Source: Archangiaceae bacterium
GTDB taxonomy: Bacteria; Myxococcota; Myxococcia; Myxococcales; Myxococcaceae
DNA length: 64,000 nt
Direction of reading: 5' to 3'
NCBI GenBank assembly: GCA_016714225.1
Contig: JADJNS010000007.1
Location: forward strand, 62,001 to 126,000
Made by a program: the position numbers and the translations under genes. Shown piece by piece: positions 24,071-31,849 of this stretch (position 1 is its first letter; each line of letters begins with the position of its first letter). The notes beneath the pieces were generated by a model. That model did no database searches and was not told where the DNA came from. It worked only from the letters and a program-made list of their open reading frames with translations.

Positions 24071-24095
24071 AAGGGCGGCCTCATCGGCCGCCCTT
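24071..24095 (-). terminator. Hairpin downstream of the filament-like gene
   Basis: A perfect 10-base stem (AAGGGCGGCC / GGCCGCCCTT) with a 5-base loop lies 31 bases past the stop of the gene at 24126. The following T-tract on the minus strand is poor (TTCGTGTT), so it may attenuate rather than fully stop transcription into the TPR gene, or stabilise the upstream message. Confidence 0.65.
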
Positions 24096-24125
24096 GTGTA
24101 CCGCGTTCGGCTGTCAGTTGAACGA

Positions 24126-24713
24126 TCAGCGAACGTTCGAGATCGAGTTCTTGGCGGTGTCGTGCCGGGTTTTGAGCACGTTCGAGACCGACGTGAACAC
24201 CAGGTTCTCGCGCTGCATCGCCAGCTGCAGCTTCATCATCTGCGCGTTCTCGGTCTGCGACTGAATCAGCTGCTGGTTCATGTCACCGACCGCCGAGCCG
24301 CCGCCGGTCGCGTAGTTGGTGCCGTTGGTGCTGCTCACGGTGCTGCCGATGTTCACGCCGCCCAGCGCGCCGCCGCCAGAGGTGGTGTTCACCCCGCCCG
24401 AGCCACCGCCCAGGGTCATCACGCCGTTCGCGCCCTGGCCGTACTGCGCCGCCACCGCCACGCCACCGTGGGTCGGGGTGACGTTGTTGGTCATCGCGCC
24501 GATCGACGAGACCGCCGCCGACACGATCGCGCCGCCGGGGATGATGCCGCCCACGACTGCCGCGCCGTTGGCGACCACGCCCGCCGCCGTGTCGATGCCC
24601 GACTTCATGCGATCGCCGAAGTCGGTCTTGGGAGTCTGCCGCTGAATGGTGACGTTGCTGGAGAGCCGCAGAGGAGTCTGATCGATGCGGTTCGGAGCCG
24701 GGTTGTTCGACAT
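24126..24713 (-). CDS. Filament/needle-like T3SS substrate candidate
   Basis: 195 aa from ATG 24713 (MSNNPAPNRIDQTP), preceded by AAAGGA. The centre is Gly/Ala/Ser/Thr/Asn-rich with hydrophobic patches (AAGVVANGAAVVGGIIPGGA). The C-terminal 50 residues form amphipathic helices: NQQLIQSQTENAQMMKLQLA, then VFTSVSNVLKTRHDTAKNSI ending SNVR. A C-terminal helix ending near Asn-x-Arg is a feature of needle and EspA-like filament subunits, and the same 34-residue segment ends the protein at 8093. No Cys, no signal peptide, as expected for a type III substrate. Flanked by a hairpin and a TPR gene. A good candidate for the missing axial component; not proven. Confidence 0.65.
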   Translation of the reverse strand: MSNNPAPNRIDQTPLRLSSNVTIQRQTPKTDFGDRMKSGIDTAAGVVANGAAVVGGIIPGGAIVSAAVSSIGAMTNNVTPTHGGVAVAAQYGQGANGVMTLGGGSGGVNTTSGGGALGGVNIGSTVSSTNGTNYATGGGSAVGDMNQQLIQSQTENAQMMKLQLAMQRENLVFTSVSNVLKTRHDTAKNSISNVR

Positions 24714-24843
24714 GTGAAAGTCCTTTCGGTGCTGCGAATTCTTCTCAAGAACTGCGAGCGCTGTACGGGGCTGCTGCAAGGCCTGAGGGCTTTCTCCCTC
24801 GGCACCCCAAGCAGTTATCGGCAGTCAGACTAGCACGTTGCCG

Positions 24844-25107
24844 CTACCGGCCGGCCTTGCGGTCAGCGCGAAGCTTTTCGCGGACTTCGAGAAGGTGATG
24901 CAGCAGCTCTTCGGTGCGCTCGACTCCGCGCACGGCTTTTTTCGCGGCTTCTGCCCGCGGCCCTTTCAGGGAGGCCAGGCTCTCTTTGAGCGGCCCGAAT
25001 ACCGTGACCACATCGTCGACCACCGCCTGCTCGGCGAAGGACTCGATGTGGGGGTACTTGGGCTCTTCGACCTGAACCGCGGGCTCATTCACCGGCTTCT
25101 TGGCCAT
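24844..25107 (-). CDS. Small charged coiled-coil protein, first gene of the T3SS locus
   Basis: 87 aa, starting MAKKPVNEPAVQVEEPKYPH at ATG 25107 with GGTGGCAGGT upstream. The rest is a charged helix (EAAKKAVRGVERTEELLHHL to REKLRADRKAGR) with coiled-coil spacing. No known family recognised; size resembles YscE/SctE-type co-chaperones. It is the first gene after the divergent AT-rich dyad at 25143-25184, so it probably marks the promoter end of the locus. 130 bases separate it from the filament-like gene. Confidence 0.7.
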   Translation of the reverse strand: MAKKPVNEPAVQVEEPKYPHIESFAEQAVVDDVVTVFGPLKESLASLKGPRAEAAKKAVRGVERTEELLHHLLEVREKLRADRKAGR

Positions 25108-25142
25108 GACCTGCCACCCTAGAGGATGCTCCCACACCCCGC

Positions 25143-25184
25143 AACATTGATTTAATCAAGTTAGTACTTGTCAAAATCAATGTT
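25143..25184. promoter_or_regulatory. 42-bp AT-rich concentric dyad, probable operator/promoter
   Basis: Outer arms AACATTGATTT (25143-25153) and AAATCAATGTT (25174-25184) are perfect inverted repeats; inner arms CAAGT (25157-25161) and ACTTG (25166-25170) share the same centre at 25163/25164. The element is strikingly AT-rich against its surroundings. A consensus -35-like TTGACA lies on the minus strand at 25174-25169, pointing to the T3SS locus; no clear -10 at standard spacing was found. It lies between the T3SS first gene and the DUF2089 regulator, so it may control both. Confidence 0.75.
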
Positions 25185-25203
25185 GATGCGTATTGGTGAA
25201 GCG

Positions 25204-25590
25204 ATGATTGAGAACGCGCACCTGATTCCTCCACAATGTCCCGTCTGCAGCCGGGAGTTGTACGTGGAGAAGGTGCGCTGCGGCACCTGCGGCACGGCGG
25301 TCGAGGGGCGCTTCGGGCTCGACTGGCCGGCGCGGCTGAGCCGGGAGCAGCTCAACTTCGTGCGGGTGTTCGTCACCTGTGGCGGGAAGATCAAGGACGT
25401 CGAGCAGGCGCTGGGCATCTCGTACCCCACGGTGGTGTCGCGCCTCGACGAGGTGATCGCGAAGGTCGCGGCGCCCGAGCTCACCGCCAGCCCCCAGGGA
25501 GGCACCCGGCGCGAGGTTCTCGAGCGGCTGGCACGCGGAGAGCTGGACGCCAAAGAGGCCGAGCGATTGCTGAAAGGAGCGGTGCGATGA
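25204..25590 (+). CDS. DUF2089-family zinc-ribbon/HTH regulator
   Basis: 128 aa. The N-terminus has a zinc ribbon, CPVC (residues 11-14) and CGTC (24-29 region, RCGTCGT), then an HTH-like DUF2089 segment: LSREQLNFVRVFVTCGGKIK and VEQALGISYPTVVSRLDEVI. A short C-terminal helix, RREVLERLARGELDAKEAER, resembles the SHOCT/LiaX-type end also found in the next protein. ATG 25204 is used because earlier in-frame starts fall inside the dyad. The gene overlaps the next by ATGA. Likely a regulator of this operon and possibly of the dyad, by position. Confidence 0.85.
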   Translation: MIENAHLIPPQCPVCSRELYVEKVRCGTCGTAVEGRFGLDWPARLSREQLNFVRVFVTCGGKIKDVEQALGISYPTVVSRLDEVIAKVAAPELTASPQGGTRREVLERLARGELDAKEAERLLKGAVR

Positions 25591-26501
25591 AGGGCCAGAG
25601 GGTGTTCGAGCTGCCGTTCGAGGGCCGCGCAGAGCTCGACTTCGAGGTGAACGCGGCGCGCATCGAGGTGCTGCCGGTCGAGCCCGGTGGCACGCCGCGC
25701 ATCGAGTCGCGGCGGCCTGGCGCTCCGCTCGAGATTCGCAGCGTGGGCGGCAAGGTGTCGGTGCGGCTGGCCGGCAACTGGGGCGTCGACGTCGACCTGG
25801 GGGCCGGAGTGCTCGAGGGGGCGGTCAGCACCCTGCTGCGGGGCGGCTACGGGGGTGAGTTCACCGTCTATCTGCCCCAGAGCGTGCGCGCGCGCCTGGC
25901 TGCGAACATGGGCCAGGCGCGGGTGCGCGGCCTGGCCGGCTGCGACCTCGAGCTCACCACCAACGCCGGGCAGATCGAGGTGGACGACTGCCGCGGCCGC
26001 TTCGTGCTCAAGGCCAAGGCGGGGCAGATCATCGGCCGACGCCTGGGCGGCACCTTCGCGGTCGAGTCGGGCGCCGGCGAGGTGGTGCTCGACATCGTCG
26101 CGCTCGACGAGGGGGTGCACACGGTGCACTCGACCATGGGCGCGGTGAAGATCGACTTGCGCCCCGGCCTCGAGGTGCGCATCGAGTCGCGCACCGTGAT
26201 GGGCTCGACGCGCACCCGCTACCCCTCGAAGAGCGACGCCAAGACCGTGCTCAAGCTCGAGGCCGAGCTCGGCGCGGTGAAGGTGCGCGAAGGCGACGGG
26301 GCGCCAGACCCGCGGCGCGGCGACTGGCCCGACTGGCGAAAGGTCTGGAGCGACGCGGCGGAAACGCCCGACCCCTCACCGGCGTATGCAGGGCAGACCG
26401 GGGCGGTCGCGCACCCCACCGAGCTGCGCACCATTCTCGAGCTGGTTCAGCACAAGAAGCTCTCGGCCGAAGAAGCCGAGCGACTCATCGCCGCGCTCTG
26501 A
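25587..26501 (+). CDS. DUF4097-like adhesin-fold protein with C-terminal helical motif
   Basis: 304 aa. Repeating short beta strands such as CDLELTTNAGQIEVDDCRGR, KAKAGQIIGRRLGGTFAVES and HSTMGAVKIDLRPGLEVRIE give the right-handed beta-solenoid look of DUF4097 proteins. The end, ELRTILELVQHKKLSAEEAE, echoes the end of the DUF2089 protein. No signal peptide or membrane helix is visible. DUF2089-DUF4097 pairs are linked to envelope-stress systems in Gram-positive bacteria (LiaX-like); the same job here is inference. Followed after 52 bases by the ABC transporter genes. Confidence 0.75.
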   Translation: MKGQRVFELPFEGRAELDFEVNAARIEVLPVEPGGTPRIESRRPGAPLEIRSVGGKVSVRLAGNWGVDVDLGAGVLEGAVSTLLRGGYGGEFTVYLPQSVRARLAANMGQARVRGLAGCDLELTTNAGQIEVDDCRGRFVLKAKAGQIIGRRLGGTFAVESGAGEVVLDIVALDEGVHTVHSTMGAVKIDLRPGLEVRIESRTVMGSTRTRYPSKSDAKTVLKLEAELGAVKVREGDGAPDPRRGDWPDWRKVWSDAAETPDPSPAYAGQTGAVAHPTELRTILELVQHKKLSAEEAERLIAAL

Positions 26502-26553
26502 CCGAAGTTCATGGTGCTTCCCACAACCCGTTGAACTAGTGACCTGACCCGCC

Positions 26554-27306
26554 ATGCCCAACAGCATCGTTTCGATTCGCGACGTCGTGAAAGAGTACTC
26601 CCTCGGCAAGGTGGTAGTGCCGGCACTGCGCGGGGTCTCGCTCGAGGTCGAGCGCGGCGAGTTCATCTCCATCGCCGGCCCCTCGGGCAGCGGCAAGACC
26701 ACCCTGCTCAACCTGATCGGCTGCGTCGACACCGCGACCCGCGGCACGGTCGAGGTGGCGGGCAAGAACACCAGCGCGCTGTCGGAGCGCCAGCTCACCC
26801 AGCTGCGCCTCGACACGCTGGGCTTCATCTTCCAGAGCTTCAACCTGGTGGCGGTGCTGACGGTGTTCCAGAACGTCGAGCTGCCCCTGCTCTTGCAGAA
26901 CAAGCTGGGCTCTGGCGAGCGCAAGAAGCGGGTGATGGAGCTGCTCACCGCGGTGGGCATCGACACCCACGCGCAGCACCGGCCCAGCGAGCTGTCGGGC
27001 GGCCAGCGGCAGCGCGTCGCGATCGCGCGGGCGCTGGTGACCGAGCCGCAGATCGTGCTGGCCGACGAGCCGACCGCCAACCTCGACTCGGCGACCGGCG
27101 AGGCGATCATCGACCTGATGAAAGACCTGAACCAGAAGAAGGGCATCACCTTCATCTTCTCGACGCACGATCACCGGGTGATGAAGCACGCCGACTCGGT
27201 GGTGCGGCTCGCCGACGGGAAGATCATCGGCAAAGAGAGCGCCGACGCCGCGGTGCAGGCGGCCCTCACCAGCGCCGCGGGCCGCTCGCCCGTCGGCGCG
27301 CACTGA
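26554..27306 (+). CDS. ABC transporter ATPase, LolD/MacB type
   Basis: 250 aa. Walker A GPSGSGKTT (about residues 42-50), Q-loop in FIFQSFNLV, signature LSGGQRQR, Walker B IVLADEPTAN with catalytic Glu, and H-loop STHDHR are all present. The family (type VII ABC, mechanotransmission or lipoprotein release) is shown by the short ATPase and the FtsX-type permease partners directly downstream. It hydrolyses ATP to drive a periplasmic or outer-membrane-directed process rather than classic import. First gene of a five-gene envelope module. Confidence 0.95.
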   Translation: MPNSIVSIRDVVKEYSLGKVVVPALRGVSLEVERGEFISIAGPSGSGKTTLLNLIGCVDTATRGTVEVAGKNTSALSERQLTQLRLDTLGFIFQSFNLVAVLTVFQNVELPLLLQNKLGSGERKKRVMELLTAVGIDTHAQHRPSELSGGQRQRVAIARALVTEPQIVLADEPTANLDSATGEAIIDLMKDLNQKKGITFIFSTHDHRVMKHADSVVRLADGKIIGKESADAAVQAALTSAAGRSPVGAH

Positions 27307-27341
27307 AAGCCTCGCACCGGCACTCTCGAAGGGACGACCTC

Positions 27342-29711
27342 ATGATCTCCAAGCTGGTGGTGTTGCTGCGCATCGCGTTCGCGAACCTCTTCGGCAGCTT
27401 CCTCAACTTCTTCGTCGGCGCGGTGCTGTTCTTCGGCGCGGCGCTGCTGGTGGTGGGCGGCGCGCTGTTCGGCACCCTCGATCGCTCGCTGTCGAAGAGC
27501 GTGGTGGGCAGCATCACCGGACACCTGCAGATCTACTCGGCGCGCAGCAAAGAGAAGCTCGAGGTCTACGGCAAGTTCGACGGCAGTGACCCGAACCTCG
27601 CCCCGATGGAGAACTTCGGCGAGCTGAAGGAGAAGCTGCTCAAGGTGAGCAACGTGAAGTCGGTCGTGCCCGAGGGCACCAGCGGCGCGATGGTCGGATC
27701 GGGCAACACCATCGACCTGACCCTCGAGAAGCTGCGCTCGCTGTACCGCGCGCAGAAAGACGGCAAGGGGCTGCCTGCGGCCGACTTCAAGACCCAGGCC
27801 GACTCGCTCAAGGACCACGTGAAGAACATGGTCACCCTGCTGGCGAAGGACATGGAGAAGGTGACCGAGCTGGGCACCAAGGACTCGATCGAGCCCGAAG
27901 AGAAGGCGGCGCTCGCCACCACCAGCGCGCCCGACTTCTGGGCCAGCTTCGACGCCGACCCGTTCGGGCACCTCGAGCTGCTCGAGAACCGCATCGCGCC
28001 GCAGGTGGCCGACGCCGATCTGCTCTTCATTCGCTACCTGGGCACCGATCTCGACGCCTACCAGGAGACCTTCGACCGGCTGCAGGTGGTCGAGGGCGAG
28101 AAGGTGCCCAAGGGCCGGCGCGGCATCTTGCTGCCCCGCTTCTTCTACGAAGAGTCGATGAAGCTGAAGAACGCGCGGCGCCTCGACAAGATCAAGGACG
28201 CGCGGGCCGCCGGCCGCAAGCTGTCTGACGAGAGCGACAAAGAGCTGCAGCGCTTTCAACGCGAGAACCAGGCGCAGACCCGCGAGATCGTGCTTCAGCT
28301 CGACGGCCTCAAGACCAAGACCGCGGTCGAGAAGCTGCGCACGCTGCTGGGCAGGACCGACGGCGACCTGGCCGCGCTGCTGGGCGAGTTCTTCAAGACC
28401 ACCGAGCAGAACTTCGACGAGCGCTACAAGTTCTTCTACGCCGAGCTGGCGCCCATGCTCTCGCTGTACCGGGTGAAGGTGGGCGACACCATGACCCTGA
28501 AGAGCTTCGGGCGCTCGGGCTCGCTCGAGGCCACCAGCGTGAAGCTGTACGGCATCTTCGAGTTCAACGGCCTCGAGAAGTCTCCGCTCGCGGGCGCGGC
28601 GGCGCTGATCGACATGGTCAGCTTTCGCGAGCTGTACGGCTTTCTCACCTCGGACAAGGCGGCCGAGCTGAAGGCGATGAAGGAGCAGACCAAGGCGCGG
28701 CAGATCGACCGCCAGAACGCCGAGGCCGACCTGTTCGGCGGAGCCGGCGACGACAGCGCGGCGGTGGTCGAGGCCAAAGAAGAGAAGATCGCCGAGATCA
28801 CCTCGGCGCACGGCCTTCGCGAGAGCGCCGCCGAGAAGCAGGCGCGGGTCTACACCCAGGCCGAGATCGACGACGGGGTGGTGATGCACGCGGCGATCAC
28901 CTTGAAAGACGGCACTCCGCAGGCGATCGCAGCCACGCAGGCCGAGCTCGAGAAGCTGTTCGCCGCTACCAAGCCCAGGCCCGACGCCGCGGTGCAGGGT
29001 GCGGTGCAGAAGCTGGTCGACGAGAAGAAGCTGCCTTTTGCGCTCGCACAGGCGACGCGAACGGTGCTCGAGGGCGAGAAGCAGCGCACCGCAGACCCCG
29101 CCACCGGCGCCACCGACGCGCAGTTGATCGCGCTCAAAGAGGCGCTGCAGGGCGAGCGGGCGCGGCTCGACGGCAAGGTGTACGAGGCGCTCGACAAGCT
29201 GCTCGACTCGGCGCGGCCGCAGGTCTGGGTGGTGACCTGGAACAGCGCGGCAGGCGGCCTAGGGCAGTTCATCGACGTGTTTCGCCTGATCTTGGGGGCG
29301 ATGGTGTTCGGCTTCGCGCTGGTGGCGCTGATCGTGGTCACCATCGGGGTGACCATCGCCACGCTGCAGCGCACCGCCACCATCGGCACGCTGCGCGCCA
29401 TCGGCGCCCAGCGCGAGTTCGTGGTGAGCATGGTGATCGTCGAGACGCTGGTGCTGGCGCTGGTGTTCGGCGGGCTGGGCGCGCTGTGCGGCGCCGGGGT
29501 GGTGATGTGGCTGCACACCTCGGGCATTCCCGCGTTTCGCGACGAGCTGTACTTCTTCTTCTCTGGCCCCTCGCTCAAGCCCGACCTCGACCTGGCGGGC
29601 CTGGTGTTCTCGATCGTCACCACCCTGGGGGTCTCGGTGCTGGCGGTGCTGGTGCCGATCTTCCTCGCCATTCGCGTCGCGCCGGTCACGGCGATGCAGA
29701 CCTCGGAGTGA
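27342..29711 (+). CDS. FtsX-type ABC transporter permease with very large periplasmic domain
   Basis: 789 aa. The first membrane helix is near residues 10-40 (LNFFVGAVLFFGAALLVVGG), three more lie in the last 150 residues (LGAMVFGFALVALIVVTIGV, then FGGLGALCGAGVVMW and VTTLGVSVLAVLVPIFLAIR), the MacB/LolC layout. Between them about 590 residues are periplasmic, roughly twice the usual size, and rich in Lys/Glu helices. The ending RVAPVTAMQTSE is typical of LolC/E/FtsX permeases. Pairs with the permease at 29716. The enlarged domain may contact the LolA-like or outer-membrane partner encoded downstream; inference. Confidence 0.92.
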   Translation: MISKLVVLLRIAFANLFGSFLNFFVGAVLFFGAALLVVGGALFGTLDRSLSKSVVGSITGHLQIYSARSKEKLEVYGKFDGSDPNLAPMENFGELKEKLLKVSNVKSVVPEGTSGAMVGSGNTIDLTLEKLRSLYRAQKDGKGLPAADFKTQADSLKDHVKNMVTLLAKDMEKVTELGTKDSIEPEEKAALATTSAPDFWASFDADPFGHLELLENRIAPQVADADLLFIRYLGTDLDAYQETFDRLQVVEGEKVPKGRRGILLPRFFYEESMKLKNARRLDKIKDARAAGRKLSDESDKELQRFQRENQAQTREIVLQLDGLKTKTAVEKLRTLLGRTDGDLAALLGEFFKTTEQNFDERYKFFYAELAPMLSLYRVKVGDTMTLKSFGRSGSLEATSVKLYGIFEFNGLEKSPLAGAAALIDMVSFRELYGFLTSDKAAELKAMKEQTKARQIDRQNAEADLFGGAGDDSAAVVEAKEEKIAEITSAHGLRESAAEKQARVYTQAEIDDGVVMHAAITLKDGTPQAIAATQAELEKLFAATKPRPDAAVQGAVQKLVDEKKLPFALAQATRTVLEGEKQRTADPATGATDAQLIALKEALQGERARLDGKVYEALDKLLDSARPQVWVVTWNSAAGGLGQFIDVFRLILGAMVFGFALVALIVVTIGVTIATLQRTATIGTLRAIGAQREFVVSMVIVETLVLALVFGGLGALCGAGVVMWLHTSGIPAFRDELYFFFSGPSLKPDLDLAGLVFSIVTTLGVSVLAVLVPIFLAIRVAPVTAMQTSE

Positions 29712-29715
29712 GCCC

Positions 29716-31020
29716 ATGACCTTCTTGATCGCGTTTCGAAGCCTGCTGCAGCACAAGCGCCGCACCTTCGTGCTGGGCGCGGCGGTCGCGTTCGTGACGG
29801 TGGTGATGCTCACCCTGCTGGGCATCGCCGAGGGCATGAACCGCACCCTGATCGAGTCGTCGACCACCCTGATGAGCGGGCACGTGAACGTGGCCGGCTT
29901 CTACAAGGTGACCGCGGGCCAGGCGGCGCCGGTGGTGACCCACTACAAGCAGGTGGTCGAGGTGATTCGGCAGGCGGTGCCCGAGCTCAAGTACATCGCT
30001 CAGCGCGGGCGTGGCTGGGCGAAGATCACCTCTGACGGCGGCACCAACAAGATGTTCGGGCTCACCGGCATCGACGTGAAGAACGAGAAGGGCCTGGCCG
30101 CGGTGCTGAAGATCAAAGAGGGCAAGCTCGAAGACCTCGCCAAGCCGGGCAGCATCATGCTGTTCGAAGACCAGGCCCGAGATCTCGAGGTGAAGGTCGG
30201 CGACGCGCTGACCATTCAGGCCCCCACCCCGCGCGGCGTGAACAACACCCTCGACGTCACCGTCGTGGCGATCGCCAACAACATGGGAATGATGAGCCAG
30301 TTCTCGAGCTTCATCAACGAGGCGTCGCTGCGTCAGCTGTACCAGCTGAACGACGAGACCACCGGCGCGCTGATGATCTACATGGGCACCACCGACCTGG
30401 TGCAGCTCAAGAAGGTCGAAGACAAGCTGCGCGAGGCGTTGGGCAAGTCGGGCTACCAGATTCTCGAAGAAGACCCGCGCGCGTTCTTCTTCAAGTTCGA
30501 GAACGTGACCCGCGAGGCGTGGACGGGGCAGAAGCTCGACATCACCAACTGGCGCGACGAGGTGAACTTCGTCTCGTGGACGGTCGATCTGATGAACGCG
30601 CTCGCCTTTTTCCTGGCCTTCGTGTTCCTGAGCGTGGTCGGCATCGGCATCATGATCGTGATGTGGATCTCGATTCGCGAGCGCACCCGCGAGATCGGCA
30701 CGCTGCGCGCCATCGGCATGCAGCGCGGCCGGGTGATGCGCATGTTCCTCGCCGAGGGGTTTCTGTTGGGGGTGCTGTCGACCACCGCCGGCGCGCTGTT
30801 CGGGCTGGTGCTGGCGGTGGTGATCAACGGCGCCGACGTGACGCTGCCGCAGGGCTTTCAGTTCATCTTGATGTCGGACCACCTCAAGGTCGTGCCGACC
30901 GTGGCGTGGACGCTGGTGGCGGTGGTGTTCATCACCGCGGTGATCACCGGCATCTCGCTGCTTCCTTCCTTCATCGCGGCGCGGCTCAAGCCGGTCACCG
31001 CGATGCAGCACGTGGGGTAA
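29716..31020 (+). CDS. FtsX-type ABC transporter permease (LolC/E-like)
   Basis: 434 aa. One N-terminal membrane helix (LGAAVAFVTVVMLTLLGIAE), a periplasmic domain of about 230 residues, then three helices; the conserved FtsX-family segment IRERTREIGTLRAIGMQRGR follows the second helix. The ending ARLKPVTAMQHVG matches the family and the first permease. Begins 4 bases after the larger permease, so the two are translated together and likely form the heterodimer LolC/LolE-style with the ATPase at 26554. Confidence 0.93.
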   Translation: MTFLIAFRSLLQHKRRTFVLGAAVAFVTVVMLTLLGIAEGMNRTLIESSTTLMSGHVNVAGFYKVTAGQAAPVVTHYKQVVEVIRQAVPELKYIAQRGRGWAKITSDGGTNKMFGLTGIDVKNEKGLAAVLKIKEGKLEDLAKPGSIMLFEDQARDLEVKVGDALTIQAPTPRGVNNTLDVTVVAIANNMGMMSQFSSFINEASLRQLYQLNDETTGALMIYMGTTDLVQLKKVEDKLREALGKSGYQILEEDPRAFFFKFENVTREAWTGQKLDITNWRDEVNFVSWTVDLMNALAFFLAFVFLSVVGIGIMIVMWISIRERTREIGTLRAIGMQRGRVMRMFLAEGFLLGVLSTTAGALFGLVLAVVINGADVTLPQGFQFILMSDHLKVVPTVAWTLVAVVFITAVITGISLLPSFIAARLKPVTAMQHVG

Positions 31021-31026
31021 ACGAAC

Positions 31027-31797
31027 ATGCGCACTCTGATCTCGATGTTGGTGGTGTCACTCGCGGCGCCGGCGCTGGCCGCCGAGCCGTCGAAAGACGA
31101 GCTGGTGAAGCTGCTGCAGGAGCAGGACGACCGGCAGCGCAGCGCGGGAGACTACAAGTCGCTGGTGTACCTGGAGCAGAGCGAGAAGGACAAAGCCGAC
31201 GTCGTGCGCGAGCTGATCATCTACCGCCGCGACGCCGACGATAAGCTCATTCTGCTGTTCACCAAGCCCAAGAGCGAAGAGGGCAAGGGCTACCTGCGGC
31301 TCGACAAGAACCTGTGGAGCTACGACCCGAACGTGGGCAAGTGGGAGCGCACCACCGAGCGCGAGCGCATCGGCGGCACCAACTCGCGCCGGCAGGACTT
31401 CGACGAGTCGCGCCTGGCGGTCGAGATGGACGCCGCGTTCGTGGGCGAAGAGAAGCTCGGCAAGTTCGACACGATGCATCTGAAGCTGACGGTGAAGCCC
31501 GGCATCGACATCGCGTACCCGGTGGTCGAGCTGTGGCTCGACAAGAACAACCACAACGCGCTCAAGCGGCAGGAGTTCGCGCTGTCGGGGCGGCTGGCGC
31601 GCACCGCCTATTACCCGAAGTGGCAGAAGATCTACTCGGAGACCAAGAAGGCCGACGTGTGGTTCCCCGGCGAGATTCGGATCTTCGACGAGATCGAAAA
31701 GTCGAACAAGACGATGGTGCTGTTCAAGTCGGTCGACCTGAGCCCGCTGGACGCGAACCTGTTCACCAAGGCCTGGCTCGAGAGCAAGTCGCGATGA
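31027..31797 (+). CDS. Outer-membrane lipoprotein-sorting (LolA-like) periplasmic protein
   Basis: 256 aa with a signal peptide (MRTLISMLVVSLAAPALAAE). The body has the PF17131-type pattern: YLRLDKNLWSYDPNVGKWER, SYDP-type strand and GTNSRRQDFDESRLA, then DKNNHNALKRQEFALSGRLA. These proteins have the LolA/LolB hydrophobic half-barrel fold that shuttles lipids or lipoproteins. Genomic linkage with FtsX-type ABC transporters is common for this group. Only 6 bases separate it from the permease. Substrate unknown. Confidence 0.88.
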   Translation: MRTLISMLVVSLAAPALAAEPSKDELVKLLQEQDDRQRSAGDYKSLVYLEQSEKDKADVVRELIIYRRDADDKLILLFTKPKSEEGKGYLRLDKNLWSYDPNVGKWERTTERERIGGTNSRRQDFDESRLAVEMDAAFVGEEKLGKFDTMHLKLTVKPGIDIAYPVVELWLDKNNHNALKRQEFALSGRLARTAYYPKWQKIYSETKKADVWFPGEIRIFDEIEKSNKTMVLFKSVDLSPLDANLFTKAWLESKSR

Positions 31798-31849
31798 CCC
31801 TCCGACGCGCTCAGGGCAGGGCCGGTCAATTCGGCATCGGGGCTGCCTC

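Noticed and set aside
25143..25203. Start of the DUF2089 protein at 25168 or at the ATGs before 25204
   Set aside because: These starts lie inside or at the edge of the operator-like dyad; ATG 25204 has a better spaced GGTGAAG.
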